A DNA stretch of 13,967 nucleotides from an uncultured Duganella sp. Its GTDB lineage: Bacteria; Pseudomonadota; Gammaproteobacteria; Burkholderiales; Burkholderiaceae. Both the position numbers and the translations under genes were made by a program. Below the pieces are notes generated by a model that saw only the letters and a list, made by a program, of their open reading frames with translations, had not been told where the DNA came from and ran no database searches. Positions 13,919 through 13,967 of the stretch are shown here, in pieces. The stretch is taken from positions 1 through 13,967 of the forward strand of contig CAMLRG010000144.1 of assembly GCA_946482335.1 (NCBI GenBank), read 5' to 3'. The first letter of the stretch is position 1. Each line of letters begins with the position of its first letter.

Positions 13919-13967
13919 GGGGTCAGCTCTGGCAACCGGACATTTGCTGCGCAAATGTCCGGTTGCC
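13919..13967 (+). repeat. GGGGTCAG hairpin repeat, cut by the window end
   Basis: GGGGTCAG (13919-13926) and CTCT are followed by a perfect 17-bp inverted repeat: 13931-13947 (GGCAACCGGACATTTGC) with 13951-13967, loop TGC. The first eight bases equal those of the 62-bp repeats at 6402 and 6478, and the arm/3-nt-loop design is the same, though the arms differ. The mirror of CTCT and GGGGTCAG would lie beyond the window. It may act as the ftsX 3' end; no T tract is visible. Confidence 0.75.

Overview
The window is high-GC chromosomal DNA from a Gram-negative betaproteobacterium. The protein families, the class A RNase P RNA and dispersed hairpins starting with GGGGTCAG point to Oxalobacteraceae (Massilia, Duganella or Janthinobacterium relatives). 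That placement is inference from recognised families, not from a database search.

Left part, minus strand (1-1059): the head of the division and cell-wall (dcw) cluster. It holds mraZ (GTG start) followed by the 5' part of rsmH, which runs off the window. A sigma-70-like promoter overlaps four 10-bp-phased MraZ boxes, so MraZ autoregulation is visible in the DNA. A 300-base AT-rich stretch without a nameable gene follows.

1359-6381, minus strand: reading in the direction of transcription, rnpB (RNase P RNA), glpK (glycerol kinase), a PAS-AraC regulator whose start overlaps the glpK stop, and a secreted M9 collagenase with its own terminator. glpK starts only 16 nt after the rnpB 3' end. The collagenase ribosome binding site lies inside a long inverted repeat.

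6382-6624: a tandem pair of 62-bp hairpin repeats sits between rnpB and a divergent gene for an orphan thiamine-diphosphate enzyme of the acetolactate synthase type (6625-8322). That gene meets, with no gap, a small secreted cysteine-containing protein on the minus strand. A strong terminator, a general porin and a 357-bp divergent promoter region come next.

10292-13913, plus strand: a MerR-type regulator with a complete cobalamin-binding signature (CarH/LitR-like, a candidate B12 photoreceptor), then ftsY, ftsE and ftsX. FtsY is the signal recognition particle receptor. FtsEX is the ABC-type complex that controls septal peptidoglycan hydrolysis. The window ends inside another GGGGTCAG hairpin repeat directly after ftsX.

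I see no complete new defence or mobile system. The most unusual signals are the hairpin repeat family, the rnpB-glpK junction, the collagenase leader hairpin and the B12-binding regulator.
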